64,000 nt of DNA from Raphanus sativus (Eukaryota; Streptophyta; Magnoliopsida; Brassicales; Brassicaceae). The position numbers and the translations under genes were made by a program. Every line of letters begins with the position of its first letter. Position 1 is the stretch's first letter. The DNA lies in the NCBI RefSeq assembly GCF_000801105.2, contig NC_079517.1, positions 23,256,973 through 23,320,972 on the forward strand. Direction: 5' to 3'. Below, one piece after another: positions 22,478-34,751 of this stretch. The notes beneath the pieces were generated by a model that had not been told where the DNA came from, made no database searches, and saw nothing but the letters and a program-made list of their open reading frames with translations.

Positions 22478-25400
22478 GAAATTCCCGGGATCTTCTTCCG
22501 TACCAACAATAAACCATTCAAGGTACTTTTATTTATATGCTTGTTTTACATGTGTGTAATGATTGAACAATTAAAAGATTTAGAAGAATTTGACATAACT
22601 GCAGGAACATACAGAGAGGTATGTGAAGGTGATACTTGATAAGATGAAGGAAGAGAAGCTTTTTGCTTCACAAGGAGGTCCCATTATTTTAGGACAGGTA
22701 CATTGGTCCCAAAGAACCATTTTGTGAACGAGAATTTGGAACTATGTTTAGTTTAAAAGATTTGTATATTAAATTAAACTTTGATGCAGATAGAGAATGA
22801 GTATAGCGCGGTTGAACGTGCATATAAAGAAGATGGAGTAAACTACATTAAGTGGGCAGCTAAATTAGTAGATTCTATGAATTTGGGGATCCCATGGGTT
22901 ATGTGTAAGCAAAATAATGCTCCTGATCCTATGGTAAGTCATCTTCCTAACACATTGAATGATGTTTATAACAAGATAATAAAGAACTTGTTTGACCAAA
23001 AAATAAATCAAGAACCTTAATCTTTCTTACAGATCAATGCTTGCAATGGAAGACATTGTGGTGATACATTCCCTGGTCCCAACAAAAAGAACAAGCCTTC
23101 TTTGTGGACAGAGAATTGGACTACTCAGTGAGTTCTTCACTTAGTCAGCATCTTCTAGAAACAAGGAAACGATAAGCTTAATTTCAAGAGGTTCTTGTGA
23201 TATGATTGTAGGTTTCGAGTTTTTGGCGATCCGCCAGCTCACAGATCTGTGGAAGATATCGCCTATTCTGTTGCTCGGTTCTTTTCCAAGAACGGAAGCC
23301 ATGTTAATTACTACATGGTATAGATTGAAATAAGAACAATTAAAAGGGTTTATATGTTTGAAAAATGTTACCAACTTGTTCAACTTTTTTTTTTAGTATC
23401 ATGGAGGTACTAACTTTGGAAGAACCTCTGCACATTATGTAACCACTCGTTACTATGATGACGCACCTCTTGATGAATTCGGTAACAATAAACAAAATAG
23501 ACTTTTCGTGAATAAATAAAATTGAATTGCGCTTTAATATGTACGTTTCTCATTGGAATGTTTGTTATACATAGGTTTGGAAAGGGAGCCTAAGTACGGT
23601 CATCTAAAACATCTTCACAACGCGCTTAACTTATGCAAGAAGGCACTTCTCTGGGGCCATTCTCGAACTGAGAAACCTGGCAAAGACACAGAGGTAATTG
23701 TATCTGTATATATGCATCAACGAGTCCAAACATTTAAATATTTCTTATAGAATGAATAGAGATGCTTCGTTTCTTGATTTTGGATGAATTGTTGTAATTA
23801 CAGATACGGTACTACGAACAGCCTGGAACGAAAGTTTGTGCGGCATTTCTAGCTAACAATAACACAGAAGCTGCAGAAACAATCAAATTTAAGGGGAAGG
23901 AATATGTTATACCGCCTCGCTCCATCAGTATTCTCCCGGACTGCAAAACTGTTGTTTACAGCACTGCGGAGGTGATGATAAATAGAAAATCTTGTTGCAA
24001 ATTAATTTATTCCTTAAAGAAATAAAATGAATCTTGAATTTAATATTTTTATATATGTTTCAGGTCATCTCTCAGCACACTTCTAGGAACTACATGAAGT
24101 CGAAGAAGGCTAATAAGAAGTTTAATTTTAAGGTGTTCACCGAGACAGTTCCTAGTGAGCTTAAAGGTGAATCTTTTATCCCCGTTGAGCTCTATGGCTT
24201 AACGGAAGACGAGACTGATTACGGATGGTATACAACAAAGTAAGGATAGAACCAGACTTGTTCTTATGTATGAAAACTTAAGAAGAAAAACCAAACTTAA
24301 TAAAATATAATAAACTTTCTCTGTTTAATTTGGTATATAGCTTCAAGATAGATGACAATGACCTTAAGAAGAAAGGAGGTAAGACTACTTTGAGGATTGC
24401 AAGTCTTGGCCACGCATTGCATGTCTGGCTTAATGGAAAATACCTTGGTAAGTAAGATTCAGAAGCATCAAGATGGATGTGCTAAAACATTTTGAAGTTA
24501 TGAGAAAAAATTGCTAGAAGTTGGTCTAACTAGTGAATTGGTTCAGGAAACGGACATGGTAGCCATGAAGAGAAGAGTTTCGTTTTCCAGAAGAAAGTTT
24601 CTCTAAAAGAAGGAGAGAACCACCTCACTATGCTTGGCGTTTTAACAGGATTTCCAGTATGAAACATATTCGTTTTAAGAACCTTAGTAGCAAAGAAAAA
24701 AAGCTTAAGTTAAGATGATGAGATATATGAATGTTTTGTATGAACAGGACAGTGGATCTTATTTAGAGCATAGATACACAGGTCCACGTAGTGTTTCCAT
24801 CGTAGGCCTCAGCTCTGGACCACTTGATCTCACCGAGAAAAACAAATGGGGAAACAAGGTTTGACAAGAATCTTACTTTCTCGTTCATTTTTGGCGATTT
24901 TGATCCGGTTTTCATAATCTTTAGGTGGGTATGGAAGGTGAAAAGCTCGGTATCCACGCCCAAAAAGGATTAAAGAAGGTTAAATGGAAGAAATTCTCTG
25001 GAAAAGCACCAGGACTTACATGGTACCAGGTAAAAACATTAAACCTTCCAAAATAAGACAACAGGATTTATGATCATAGTTCAGCATATATTTGAGATAA
25101 TTTGGGTTGCAACATATATATGTGTGAGGTGAATGCAGACACACTTTGATGCGCCAGAGAGCAAAAGCTCAGTAGCAATTAGGATGAATGGAATGGGGAA
25201 AGGTTTGATTTGGGTGAATGGAGAAGGTATTGGTCGATATTGGATGTCGTTTTTATCGCCATTAAAAATGCCTACGCAAGTAGAGTATCATATACCAAGG
25301 TCTTTCTTGAAGCCCAAGAAAAATCTTCTGGTTATCTTTGAGGAAGAACCAAATGTGAAACCAAAGCTTATCGACTTTGTCATCATCAACAGAGACACTG

Positions 25401-25856
25401 TGTGTTCTTACATCGGAGAAAACTACACTCCTAGTGTCCGAAACTGGATCAAGAAAAATGACAAAGTCCAAGCCATCACTGATGATGTTTTTCTCACGGC
25501 TAATCTCAAGTGTTCCGGTACTAAGAAGATCGCCGCGGTGGAATTTGCTAACTTCGGAAACCCAACTGGGACTTGTAGAAATTTCACCCTTGGATCTTGT
25601 AATGCTCCTGTCTCTAAGCAAGTCATCGAGAAGGTAACAATTATAAACTTTGTTTGCTTTTTTTACAACTAATGTTACTTGCAATCGAAGCAATGAAAAA
25701 TACTTTTTTGTTGGTGCAGTATTGTTTGGGTAAATCGGAGTGTGAGATTCCGGTGAACAAGAGCACATTCCAGCAAGATAAAAGGATTCATGCCCCAAAG
25801 TCGTGAAGATGCTTGCGGTCCAAGTCAAGTGCGGTCGCGCCAAGAAGAAAAACTAA

Positions 25857-26660
25857 GAATATATTTCTTTTATTTGCTTCGTTAACGGTTTATGCCTTTA
25901 TGATTAGTCGATACAAAACTTATGCATCAATTGTTCTTCCATTTTTGAATTTATTAATTATAATGCCTATCTACGGATTACAGTTTTGATTTGAAATACG
26001 TACCGACTGATTGAAAACTTTGTCCAAGGGATTTAATTTTGTTTCCTAACTTATCTATGCAGTTTTTGCTTACCCTCAAATGTTTATTATAGGTTATAGT
26101 ATGGTTTTTGTTATTTTTTCCAAGTATACATAATATGTTATACACCGACCTTAAGATGAGTACATCCAGGTTCACTTGCAATCGAATCGTTCTATTAGTA
26201 CTTCCTAGGATTTTTTTTTTCTTTTTTCTTTTTTCTTTTTTCTTTTGGTACAATACTTCCTAGGATTTATAATAAGTTCACATGTTAAACATGTTTGTGT
26301 GCGTCTTTTATGCTCTTAACTTTAAGAAACATTTACCTCGTACTCATGTTGGTGCATCATTTGTTAAGTTCCAACATATAAGCTTATTTAAAACCAATTT
26401 ACAGTTAATGAATTGGTCCAAGTTATTTATATACAATTTTCATTAAATTTTTCGATGTAAAAGCTTATATTTTACACACTCTTTAGAGGCTAAAGCTCAT
26501 AACTCAATTATCTCTACTAATCATATTCATATATCCCCTTCAAGCTAAAATTCTTCTAGCCATCAATCTCGTAAGCAATGCTGTCTCCTTTTGTCGGAAA
26601 GGCAGCGCCGGCTCAATAGGAATGACGAACAGTGCATCTGTCAAGAGTTCACCCTAAAAC
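25857..26660. other. Intergenic, downstream of beta-galactosidase
   Basis: AT-rich sequence that should contain the gene's 3' UTR and poly(A) region. A T-rich microsatellite with C every seven bases lies at 26213-26245. No gene is seen. Confidence 0.6.
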
Positions 26661-27598
26661 CATCTATACTATTATTTATGAAGTGATTTTGCTGATTTGT
26701 CATATTTTCTATTATTTTAGCTAATTTTGCTTATTTGTCATATTCTTATTAGTTTTTAGATTAAATCATCAATTTATAATTTAGATAATATAATATTTTG
26801 AACTTTCTAATTAATTAATTTATTTAAATAATATAAATATTTTGAAATTTCTAATTGGAATTATGATAATTAATTATTTTAATTTTCCCAAGATTCTTAT
26901 TAGTTTTTAGTTTAAATCATTAATCTATATCTATACTATTATCTATGAAGTGATTTTGCTGATTTGTCACATTCTTCATGATTTTAGTTAATTTCGCTTA
27001 TTTGTCATATTCTTATTACTTTCTAGATTAAATCATCAATTTATTAATTTAGATAATATAAATATTTTTAACTTTCTAATGAATTTTTAAAATAATATAA
27101 ATATTTTGAAATTTCTAATTGAATTTTTATATACTTGTGATATTTGTTTTTTTTTAGTTGGAGTTCTATGTTTTTCTTCTTTCTTTGAGTTTGAAAGACT
27201 ATGAGCAAATCGATTTTGTTACATGGAGTTTGGAATTAGGAATTAGGTATTCGAGAGTTATTTCACATGTATGTTTTCTTACTGTTTAATCTATTACAAA
27301 AATATGATTTGATATTAAGTTTAGAGAGTTGTCTATATCATGTTATGAACATGTATTTAATGGTTTAGTTTCTAAAACGGCTAAAATAAATATATCTTTA
27401 ATAAATAATTAGATTTATCATTATATAATTAACCATAAATTAACTTTAATAAAAAACTATCATTATCTACTTTTTATTTCTTAAAAGTAAACTTATGATA
27501 TTTATATATTGATCAAGTAAATTAATAAAATATTGACATTATCTCAATTAAATTTTTAAAAAGTTTTCTTCTAAATTATCATTGAACTTTATTTTTTA
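26661..27598 (+). mobile_element. Helitron-like 5' end with internal duplication
   Basis: TCTATACTATTATTTATGAA after a host A resembles the 5' ends of non-autonomous Brassicaceae Helitrons. A second copy of the same 70-100 bp start occurs near 26932, so the 5' end is repeated. No coding sequence and no matching plus-strand 3' hairpin were found. Confidence 0.4.
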
Positions 27599-27626
27599 CT
27601 AGGGTCGGCCCGCCCTACGGGCGGGG
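27599..27626 (-). mobile_element. Helitron 3' terminus (hairpin plus CTAG)
   Basis: On the minus strand the hairpin CCCGCCC-GTA-GGGCGGG is followed by CCGACC and CTAG, with a T after it. This is the structure of a Helitron 3' end (hairpin, short spacer, CTRR, host T). It is strongly GC-rich in AT-rich surroundings. The matching 5' TC end to the right was not found. Confidence 0.6.
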
Positions 27627-29171
27627 TATACTTTACTTGCAATCTAAGTTATTATTATTGTATACGATTTTGTGGTTTATATTTTTGGTTTACATTTGCA
27701 AGAGATATGTAAGAGTTATGTGAGAGATATACTATTTTCTTAATTTAAGGTGTTTGTTAGTATGTTTGTAAGTAATTTTATTTTGAATTTTTGCTTTTAT
27801 GGTATCATCATGATTGAGTTGTTATGTCATTCTCAGTTGAATAATTTTTATTTAACAACTAATGTATATGAATCTTTTTGAGGTTTTCGCCATCCATAAG
27901 ACCTTTGCATACTTTTTCCAAAAAGAAAATCTCAATTTTGGTGAGAAATTGGCAATCAAAACATTAGCCATCCAGTTGTATGTGTTTCTGGATTGGTAAT
28001 GTTGTTCCTGGTGTTCATCGGTCTTACTTCTTTAGTTTTTTGTCGGGTGATATTCAGTTTTGATAAAATAAACTCTATTGTGTGTTAGAAACAAATTTGA
28101 GCATCTTTAGACTATTTCTTGCTTGGTCTTTAACTCTTAAACATAAGATTTCAGATTTTGGAAAATAAATTCATAATTGTTTCTATGTTCGTTTCAAGAT
28201 CAGCTACCAATGTTTTTGTTTTCAAGATTTGGAGAACCCATTAGCAGAAATTGGTATTATCGAAATACTAATTAAGATTTTTACATGGTTTGCAGATTAG
28301 CAATACTTTTGGTTTCAATCAATTTTAGACACAGCTTAGATATCCTATTTCAATAATTCTCATTGTAGCAACTGTAGATCCCTTGAGAAGGTCCAAGCAA
28401 TGCAGTTAGACTTTTATCTTTTGTTAGGGTTTTCTTATTTGTTTTTGTTAATCATGTATGGGCCTTTTGCGATGGAAATTCAGATGTTGATTGTTTATTT
28501 TTGTTCCCTTCGTGTGTTTGTAGTAATAATTCGTTAGTTAAGCCATTTTTTTAGTTAAGAGATCTTTAATTTTTAAAACTTTATTTGTTGCAGAGATAAA
28601 ATATTCATATTTATGAACCTATTCTGTTAGCATATTATATATCTTTGTAAATATTATAATATATAATTTGTGATTTTAATAGTTAAGCGGGCAATATACT
28701 GTATGCAAGGAGAGAAAATTGATAAACATGCTCTAATAACCAAATAACCAATGACGTTCACATTCCCATATTTGGAAGTGTTTTAACAAATTGTGAAATT
28801 TTATTGAACTTTGACACCTTTACTATACAATTCACAAATGATTTATGAACATTTGAGTTGTTGGACCTTTTCAAGTCAGTAAATAATAAATATACAATCT
28901 ATTAAATACTCTTGATCTCATAAGACAATTAGAAATCATTAGTTTTCAATATAATTAATTTTAAGTATAAATAATTTTTCAAAATTTCATTATTTCATAA
29001 AGATAGTAATTATATTTCAATATTCGTAAAAATTTAATAAACTTATATTATTTTTGTATAGACATATGAGATTGTCGTTTCTTGTTATTTTTTTGTTGTG
29101 TAGAATTTGTAGTCAAATTTACAATCTTATGACCATTATTATAACACAATCATTAAACGAAGACACTCACA
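27627..29171. other. AT-rich intergenic region
   Basis: No ORF with protein-like composition was found. Part of it is probably the body of the Helitron whose 3' end is at 27599. Confidence 0.5.
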
Positions 29172-30497
29172 TCAACATAGAAAATCAGAAGTTGTAATTT
29201 CCGTAATACATTTATATTTGTATCTTATCGAGGGTATCCTTTTAAGTTGGACCCTATATGTCTGGCGATGAAGAGATGCGCAAATAAATTTCTTCAGACT
29301 TATATATCTGACCCAAAATCTGAATGAGAAGTGCTGCCACTGAGGATATGTAAGAGCTCGGGAAGAAGGGTGTTGGTGAGTCTTGTTGTCTTGCTGATCT
29401 CTTGTTTCTTCTTCTTTATGGTTTATTCCGTGCACCTTGAATCTGTGCAGCAGCTCTCTTTTGGTGTAGTGTTCATCACTGGCTTCAGACCAAACTTAAG
29501 CAGCTCATTCTACACGTCAAGCAGGTCGCTCGGAATGTCTGTCGTGGAGCATAAATTTATACTTGTCATCAACTTTGACCTGAGGTTTGAAGTTGTTAGG
29601 ATACACAATATTCTCTTTTGAATCAGCGCTTGATAGCAACCATATCTGTGTTGAAGCTTTCAGAGAATGCACAATACAAACACAATCAAGAACCAAACCA
29701 TATATATTCACATAAACACACGACCTGAGACAATTTTGTCCAACCAAAACCAACTGGATCTAAGGTGACCAAACACTTACGTAAACATTATCCAGACCAA
29801 CTGTATAAAATAAAAGCAAACCTGCAAATCCTCAATAAGTTACTTTCAGATCAACAGTTGCTGTCATTCAGGTAAGCTACTTTCAGATCAACAACTGCAG
29901 TCCCAGCAGGATACTTGACATCGTGCCTAGCCTGTGACAACAGCATAGTTGGTGTTAAAAAAGAAAGAAACTTTAATCAAACGTAAAGTGTATACCTTGT
30001 AAGAGAACCTTCTCCCATGACACATAGTTCCTTAACCATCAAAAACAGCCTTTTTGGAAAGGATAATAACATAACTTCTGTTCATTTGTTCTGGTGTAAA
30101 CGTCATTGGCTCTGATGTAAAGGATTGCCTTGTCTGCAAGAACCAAATCAAATCCAACTTCACATATGTGAATGGTATAACAGTATTGCAGACAAAAGAT
30201 GAAATAAGGAAGCTGAAACCTCAAATAAAAGTTCAATGACATGTTCGATATGAGCACCAAGAGGACCTTTTCTTATGGTGTTGATAAACTGAAGCCGCTC
30301 GGTGTCATGGAGAAGTTGACAGAAGGAGGCGCCTGTTAGATATACCAACTCCGACCACCACCACCGCCAAGTAATTTTCTCTCCCCTCCGCCTCCAAGTG
30401 ATTTCCTCCCGCCGCCATTAATGTTTGAAGCTCCGGCTATGGGTATTTTCGTTAGATCTTTAACGGTGGCGTAGCCCTTACGCGTATCACTCATCAT
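29172..30497 (-). pseudogene. Unidentified multi-exon host gene or remnant
   Basis: Several minus-strand segments read like conserved exons separated by AT-rich DNA. A probable start at 30497 gives MMSDTRKGYATVKDLTKIPI followed by a Gly-rich stretch. A segment with FCQLLHDTERLQFINTIRKG is near 30340-30230. Shorter ones are ADKAILYIRANDVYTR (near 30110), KELCVMGEGSLTR (near 30010) and ARHDVKYPAGTAVVDLKVAYL (near 29900). The first two are in different frames without an obvious intron between them, so a frameshift is possible. Upstream DNA has TCP-type site II motifs typical of housekeeping genes. I do not recognise the family. It could be intact but spliced in a way I cannot resolve. Confidence 0.4.
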
Positions 30498-30599
30498 CCC
30501 TCTGTTTTTCTTCTCTTCCTCATACGCTGATATGCTTCCTCTTGGCCGGCCTAGAGAAAACAGAGGTGGTTCTGCTCTTAAACGGTGGAAGAAATACAA

Positions 30600-31060
30600 T
30601 AAACTTTTGTGAGGATGATGTTCATGGCCTCCCAGAACCGGAGCAACTGCACTTGAACGGTGGAGGAGGAGCGTCCGGTCTGTAAATCGAGAGAAATATT
30701 AAAGCGTTAGTCATACCTCAGAACATTGTTCAGAGTGTTGTGTTGACGGATTGAAAAGATGGTTTCCCGAGGAGAAAGGACTAACCTTTTTATACATGCA
30801 TATACACAGCCTTGCAGAATTAAAGCTCACATTGAAGATAGATCATGGGTAATAGATTAATGGAGGGCTTTAAGAGGATGAATCTATAACAGATATCCTT
30901 TCAGATTGTAAGAAAGAAGATGAACCATCGCGTTTGAAATCCTAGAGTTTTAGTCGCACTCTGTTTTTCGGGCCACATCCCACTCAGATTGCTTAAGGAC
31001 TAAAGAGCCCATCACGACCTGGATCAATAACTACTAAAGCCCACAATACCTCTAAATAAA
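30600..31060 (-). promoter_or_regulatory. Probable promoter of the unidentified gene
   Basis: The minus strand has several TGGGCT/TGGGCC-like site II elements at about 30970-31045, bound by TCP factors in many Arabidopsis housekeeping promoters. They lie about 470-550 bp upstream of the putative ATG. No clear TATA box is seen. Confidence 0.35.
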
Positions 31061-32876
31061 TAAAACGTGAGTTTCGATGGACTGGGACACGTGTCAGCCT
31101 ATGGTAACTCAACTTTGTGACATGGAATCCTATGTGGCAGCCTCAGGAAGGAGAGAAACTTTATTTTATATAAATAGATGGTTGAGGTTTTTCAGGTTGG
31201 GTCTCAATGCTAGACAAGAGGTGAATGGTGGCCAGACATTTCTCACTAGACACCAATTCACTCCCCATGCTCCATAGAGGTACTCCTTCACCTTCCATTG
31301 TATATATCATTTTCATTTGCATTTAGACTTTATTTTTGTCATCTCTCTCCACTTTTCACAAAAGAGACTGTGTGAATTAAGTGTGGGGGAGGTGCAAGTT
31401 ACTGATGTTCTTGTGTTTCTTGTCATTTAGCATGCATTGTATATAGTTATTGCATAGAAAACCCATAAAAATTTGAATTTTTTTGAAAAACACAAAAAAA
31501 AAGCATTTAGTTGCATCATTTGCATTTTAGGATTGAGTCTAGAAGCATTCATATAGGTTGCCTTCATGCATAAAGGGATGATTTTACCTTGTAAAGATGC
31601 TCATGCTAAGTTCTCATTTTGGCAACCTTTGTAATCATGACAACTAGATTGAGCATTCTCTTGATAGATTGTAGACTTTGTGCCTTGAATCCTCTTCTTG
31701 AAACTCATTGGATTGTTTGAAACTCTCTCTTTGAAGATTGCTCCTGTCTTATTTAAACTCAATGTCTCTTGCTTATGGTCCTTTGTGTGTTGAGTCATGG
31801 CTTATACACACTTGAATTGTCTCATCCTTTTTGACCGATCTTCTTGACAATTTCAAGTGGTACTCCATACCTTAAACTCAAACTTTCTTTCAAGCCATCA
31901 TTGATTGTTGAGTGAGGCCTTTTTAGAAAGCTTTGTATGTGCATAATGTTGAGAGCATTGGGAACGACAATGCTTAGTCTCCATTCTAGCTAGATTAGAC
32001 ACTCTTTTGTCTAGCATTTAGGATGGGGTGGTGAGTGTTGTGAAGCTTATTTTGGGAGTATTATTTGGTTGTGAAAGAAAATTTTAGACTTTTAGAACTC
32101 TAGAGTGAAATCTAAGTCTCAAGGGATAGTAAAATATGATCTTTGGCTCTTGTATTGAATGTCTTGCCCCCCCCCCCCCCCAAAAAAAAGAAACATTAAA
32201 AAAAATGAAAAAAAGGGGCTAGCAAAGTTTAGAAAAAGCTAAAAAGTGTTCAAAAGTGTAAAAATCCCTTGATTGACTTCATAAAGAAAGAGTTCTAATT
32301 GAGAAAATGTCTTGAGTTCTTTGGGAAATCTTTGGGTGAGTGATGAGAGTTGGGTTTTGGCATTTGAAGTTTAAATTTGAGCTTGAATATATGTGGGAAA
32401 GGGTAGGACAATGGAGATTGAACATTGTATGCATGAGTTGATTCCCTTTCTTAGATATATTACGTGCATTACCAAAACTACTTTGATTTGAGAGTGAACC
32501 ACCACCTTTAAAGATTGCTTTGAACTTTTTATTTCACCTTGAACTGAAACACTTTCTTACCAAACCAAATGACTTGGACCTATTGACCATATACAAGATT
32601 TTCTATTGAGTTTGCTTAAAGATTGTTAGAGATTTGTTGGATTTGTGGTTTGTGGAATCATGATGATGAGTGTAGAGATCAAAAGAGTTAAATAGGCCTA
32701 GAAAAGTTAGAGAAGAATGGAAGTTTTGCTCTAGCTAGTTGTTATGATTATGCAAAGTTGTTAGGATGAGAGCTAAGAAGAGCATCTTTTGGTTATGAAA
32801 TCCCTCTTTTCAAACCTCTCCTCCTTAGTTCTTGAAAGTTTACTTGAGGACAAGTAAAGGACTAGTGTGGGGGAGT
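31061..32876 (+). mobile_element. Athila-type 3' internal region (non-coding) with PPT
   Basis: The stretch ends in the purine tract GTGTGGGGGAGT immediately before an LTR, giving plus orientation. A second purine-rich GTGTGGGGGAGG lies near 31381. A run of about 15 C followed by A-rich sequence is at 32166-32190. No protein-coding sequence is credible. The left boundary with the host promoter is approximate. Confidence 0.6.
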
Positions 32877-34726
32877 TGATATCTCATGATTTTAATGAGT
32901 TTTAGATTCACATTTTAGCTTATTATAGTCATGGAGTTGCATATTAGGAGTATATATTGCATTAGATTGTTCATTTCCATATCACAAGGTTTGGAGTGCA
33001 CAATTGGAAGTTTTGGGGCTAAAAATTGAGGACGTTTCTGCAAGTTCAATAGTTTTGAGGCCGGTGTGTAAGCATCCGGAAGTTCAGGGACCAGGGCTGC
33101 AATTTACCAATATTCGCTGGGGTTTAATTGGTATAATCAGAAGTTTATGGGTCAATTCGAGGGTTCTTTCTGCAATTTAAGAAGTTCTGGGTGAAAAGCA
33201 AAGTTATCCAAAGTCCAGGGACCAAAGTTGCAATAAACGAAGAGATCTCCATTGATGAGAAACACGAGCTCTCTCTCTCGCCGGATCTGAAGCACGACGG
33301 CGGCGAAGCTTATTCCGGTGACGAGCACGGCAACAACGACAGAGCAGCACGGCGAGGAGATGACCTGAATAAGAGATCCCATGGCGACTCTGAGCACATA
33401 TGCGATGCGGTGGAGAGCTTTGACGGAACACCGAAGCTTAGTTGTGGTTAGGCTCGCGAAGCATCACTGCAACAGAGGAGACGACTTGGGCTCGGGCTTG
33501 ATTCACAAAGAGGATGAAGTCTCTGACTTGGAGCCGTGGGAGATGACGAGCAGCTGAGCACCGGTCCTTTAACGTGGGCTTGATTCCGACGCGATGGTGA
33601 AGCTGAGAAGAAGACGAAGTTGATCCAAGGCGGAGATGAGAGCTCAAGACCGGGTAGAACCCACCGGGATGAACTACTCGGGCGTAATTTTCACACGAAG
33701 AAGAAGAAAAGACCGGGTTGGTGTACGCGGGTTGACATCGCGGGTGAAGAGAGACCGCGATTGGCCGAGATGACTTGATTATTAATTAAATTCCGGTTTA
33801 GTCCGATTTAGCCCTGGTTTGTGGGGTTAAACCAGTTCGAGTTTGGCATCTCCTATAAATAGATTTAGACCTAGAAACCTTATTTTTATCTCATTTTCTC
33901 TCTAGACTTTGCCTCCTTTTGTAAAAGCTTGAATCTTTTATCAATCTAAGGATTTTTGGAATCTTCATCTTATATCTTGTTTCTCTTTCTTATTCACATG
34001 ATTAACCTTGAATCTCACATATATTTAAGGTTTCTCATGAAGATTAGAGAGTAGACATACTTTTGATTCATGGGCAAGGGTGATTAAGGGTGGTTAGTGA
34101 AGATCTAGGGTGTTTAGTCTTAGTTTTACTTATTTCTTTGCTTGTTGAGGGTTCTCAATGCTATTTTAGTCTTGATCATACTAAAATAGATCTCTAGGCT
34201 TTCACGCCCGAGAGGTGTTCGATGAAATACCTGAACCAACTCTTCAATGCTTTTAGCTTACTTTGCCAAAGAGATTTGTTGTTAAAGGAGCTAAGATTGC
34301 TATTAGACTTGTTCTCCATGTTTGCTTTAGTAACATTCAACCTAAGAGACTAGATGCTTGAGTTGCTTTAGCAAAAGAACATTCATCTAGAGATAGAGCT
34401 TGTTTAGCTTAGTGTCTAGGCATAAGGAAAGTGTTTGATTGATAGCTTGCCACTCTAGTTTGGATCTTAGTCGCCCAAAATCAAGTCCCTTGTCCCATGG
34501 GTCCACCTTAGTATTTGATTGAGTTCTTGCATTAGTTTCTAGATTGGATTTGAGATCACCTTGTTTATATTTCTAGGATCTTAGATTGTTACCAATCATC
34601 ATCTTTCTATTTGCTTAGATTAGGAAAGTTTGTGTATTCTTGGTGCTATAGATCACTAGTTCTCTGTGGGTTCAACAATCTTTTATACTATCATTTGACT
34701 AGGACCCTTGAAAAGTCCTATTATCA
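32877..34726 (+). repeat. Athila LTR (complete, 1,850 bp)
   Basis: It starts TGATATCTCATGATT and ends AAAAGTCCTATTATCA. A TATA box (CTATAAATA) lies near 33852. It has a PPT on its left and a PBS on its right, so it serves as both the 3' LTR of one internal region and the 5' LTR of another. Short ORFs on both strands near 33150-33450 are not considered genes. Confidence 0.85.
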
Positions 34727-34729
34727 AAT

Positions 34730-34747
34730 TGGAGCCGTTGCCGGGGA
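34730..34747 (+). other. Athila primer-binding site
   Basis: TGGAGCCGTTGCCGGGGA differs from the Athila tRNA-Asp PBS at 3864 by one base (A for C at position 4). It lies three bases after the LTR. Confidence 0.8.
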
Positions 34748-34751
34748 CTCG

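Larger units (their letters stand above)
17741..25856 (+). pseudogene. BGAL: Beta-galactosidase (GH35), disrupted by Copia insertion and frameshift
   Basis: Plant GH35 enzymes release terminal beta-galactose from cell-wall polymers. I read 18 exons: 17741-17892 (5' end in the gap), 17981-18076, 18165-18277, 18382-18408 joined to 22483-22522, 22605-22697, 22790-22933, 23033-23127, 23212-23317, 23397-23481, 23575-23693, 23804-23971, 24064-24239, 24341-24447, 24547-24657, 24748-24858, 24925-25029, 25139-25633 and 25720-25856. Introns are GT-AG. Catalytic acid/base Glu lies in GGPIILGQIENEY and the nucleophile Glu in [12 protein letters not shown]-terminal SUEL-type lectin domain starts near [14 protein letters not shown]. 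Exon 4 is split by an LTR element, giving a stop at 18431. One A is missing near 25792, so the frame stops at 25804 and loses the last conserved VKMLAVQVKCG part. It resembles Arabidopsis BGAL7/13/14/15; the orthologue is not settled. Confidence 0.9.

Noticed and set aside
25262..25843. Minus-strand ORF of 193 residues
   Set aside because: It is antisense to the last two exons of the beta-galactosidase gene, whose protein match is clear.
29331..29621. Plus-strand ORF with a hydrophobic segment
   Set aside because: It is opposite to the exon-like minus-strand segments and shows no family resemblance or conserved motif.
32166..32190. C-run followed by A-run as a regulatory element
   Set aside because: It looks like simple-sequence slippage in the non-coding part of Athila.
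33152..33451. ORFs on both strands rich in Arg, Ser and Glu
   Set aside because: They are within the Athila LTR, overlap each other in several frames and match no family.
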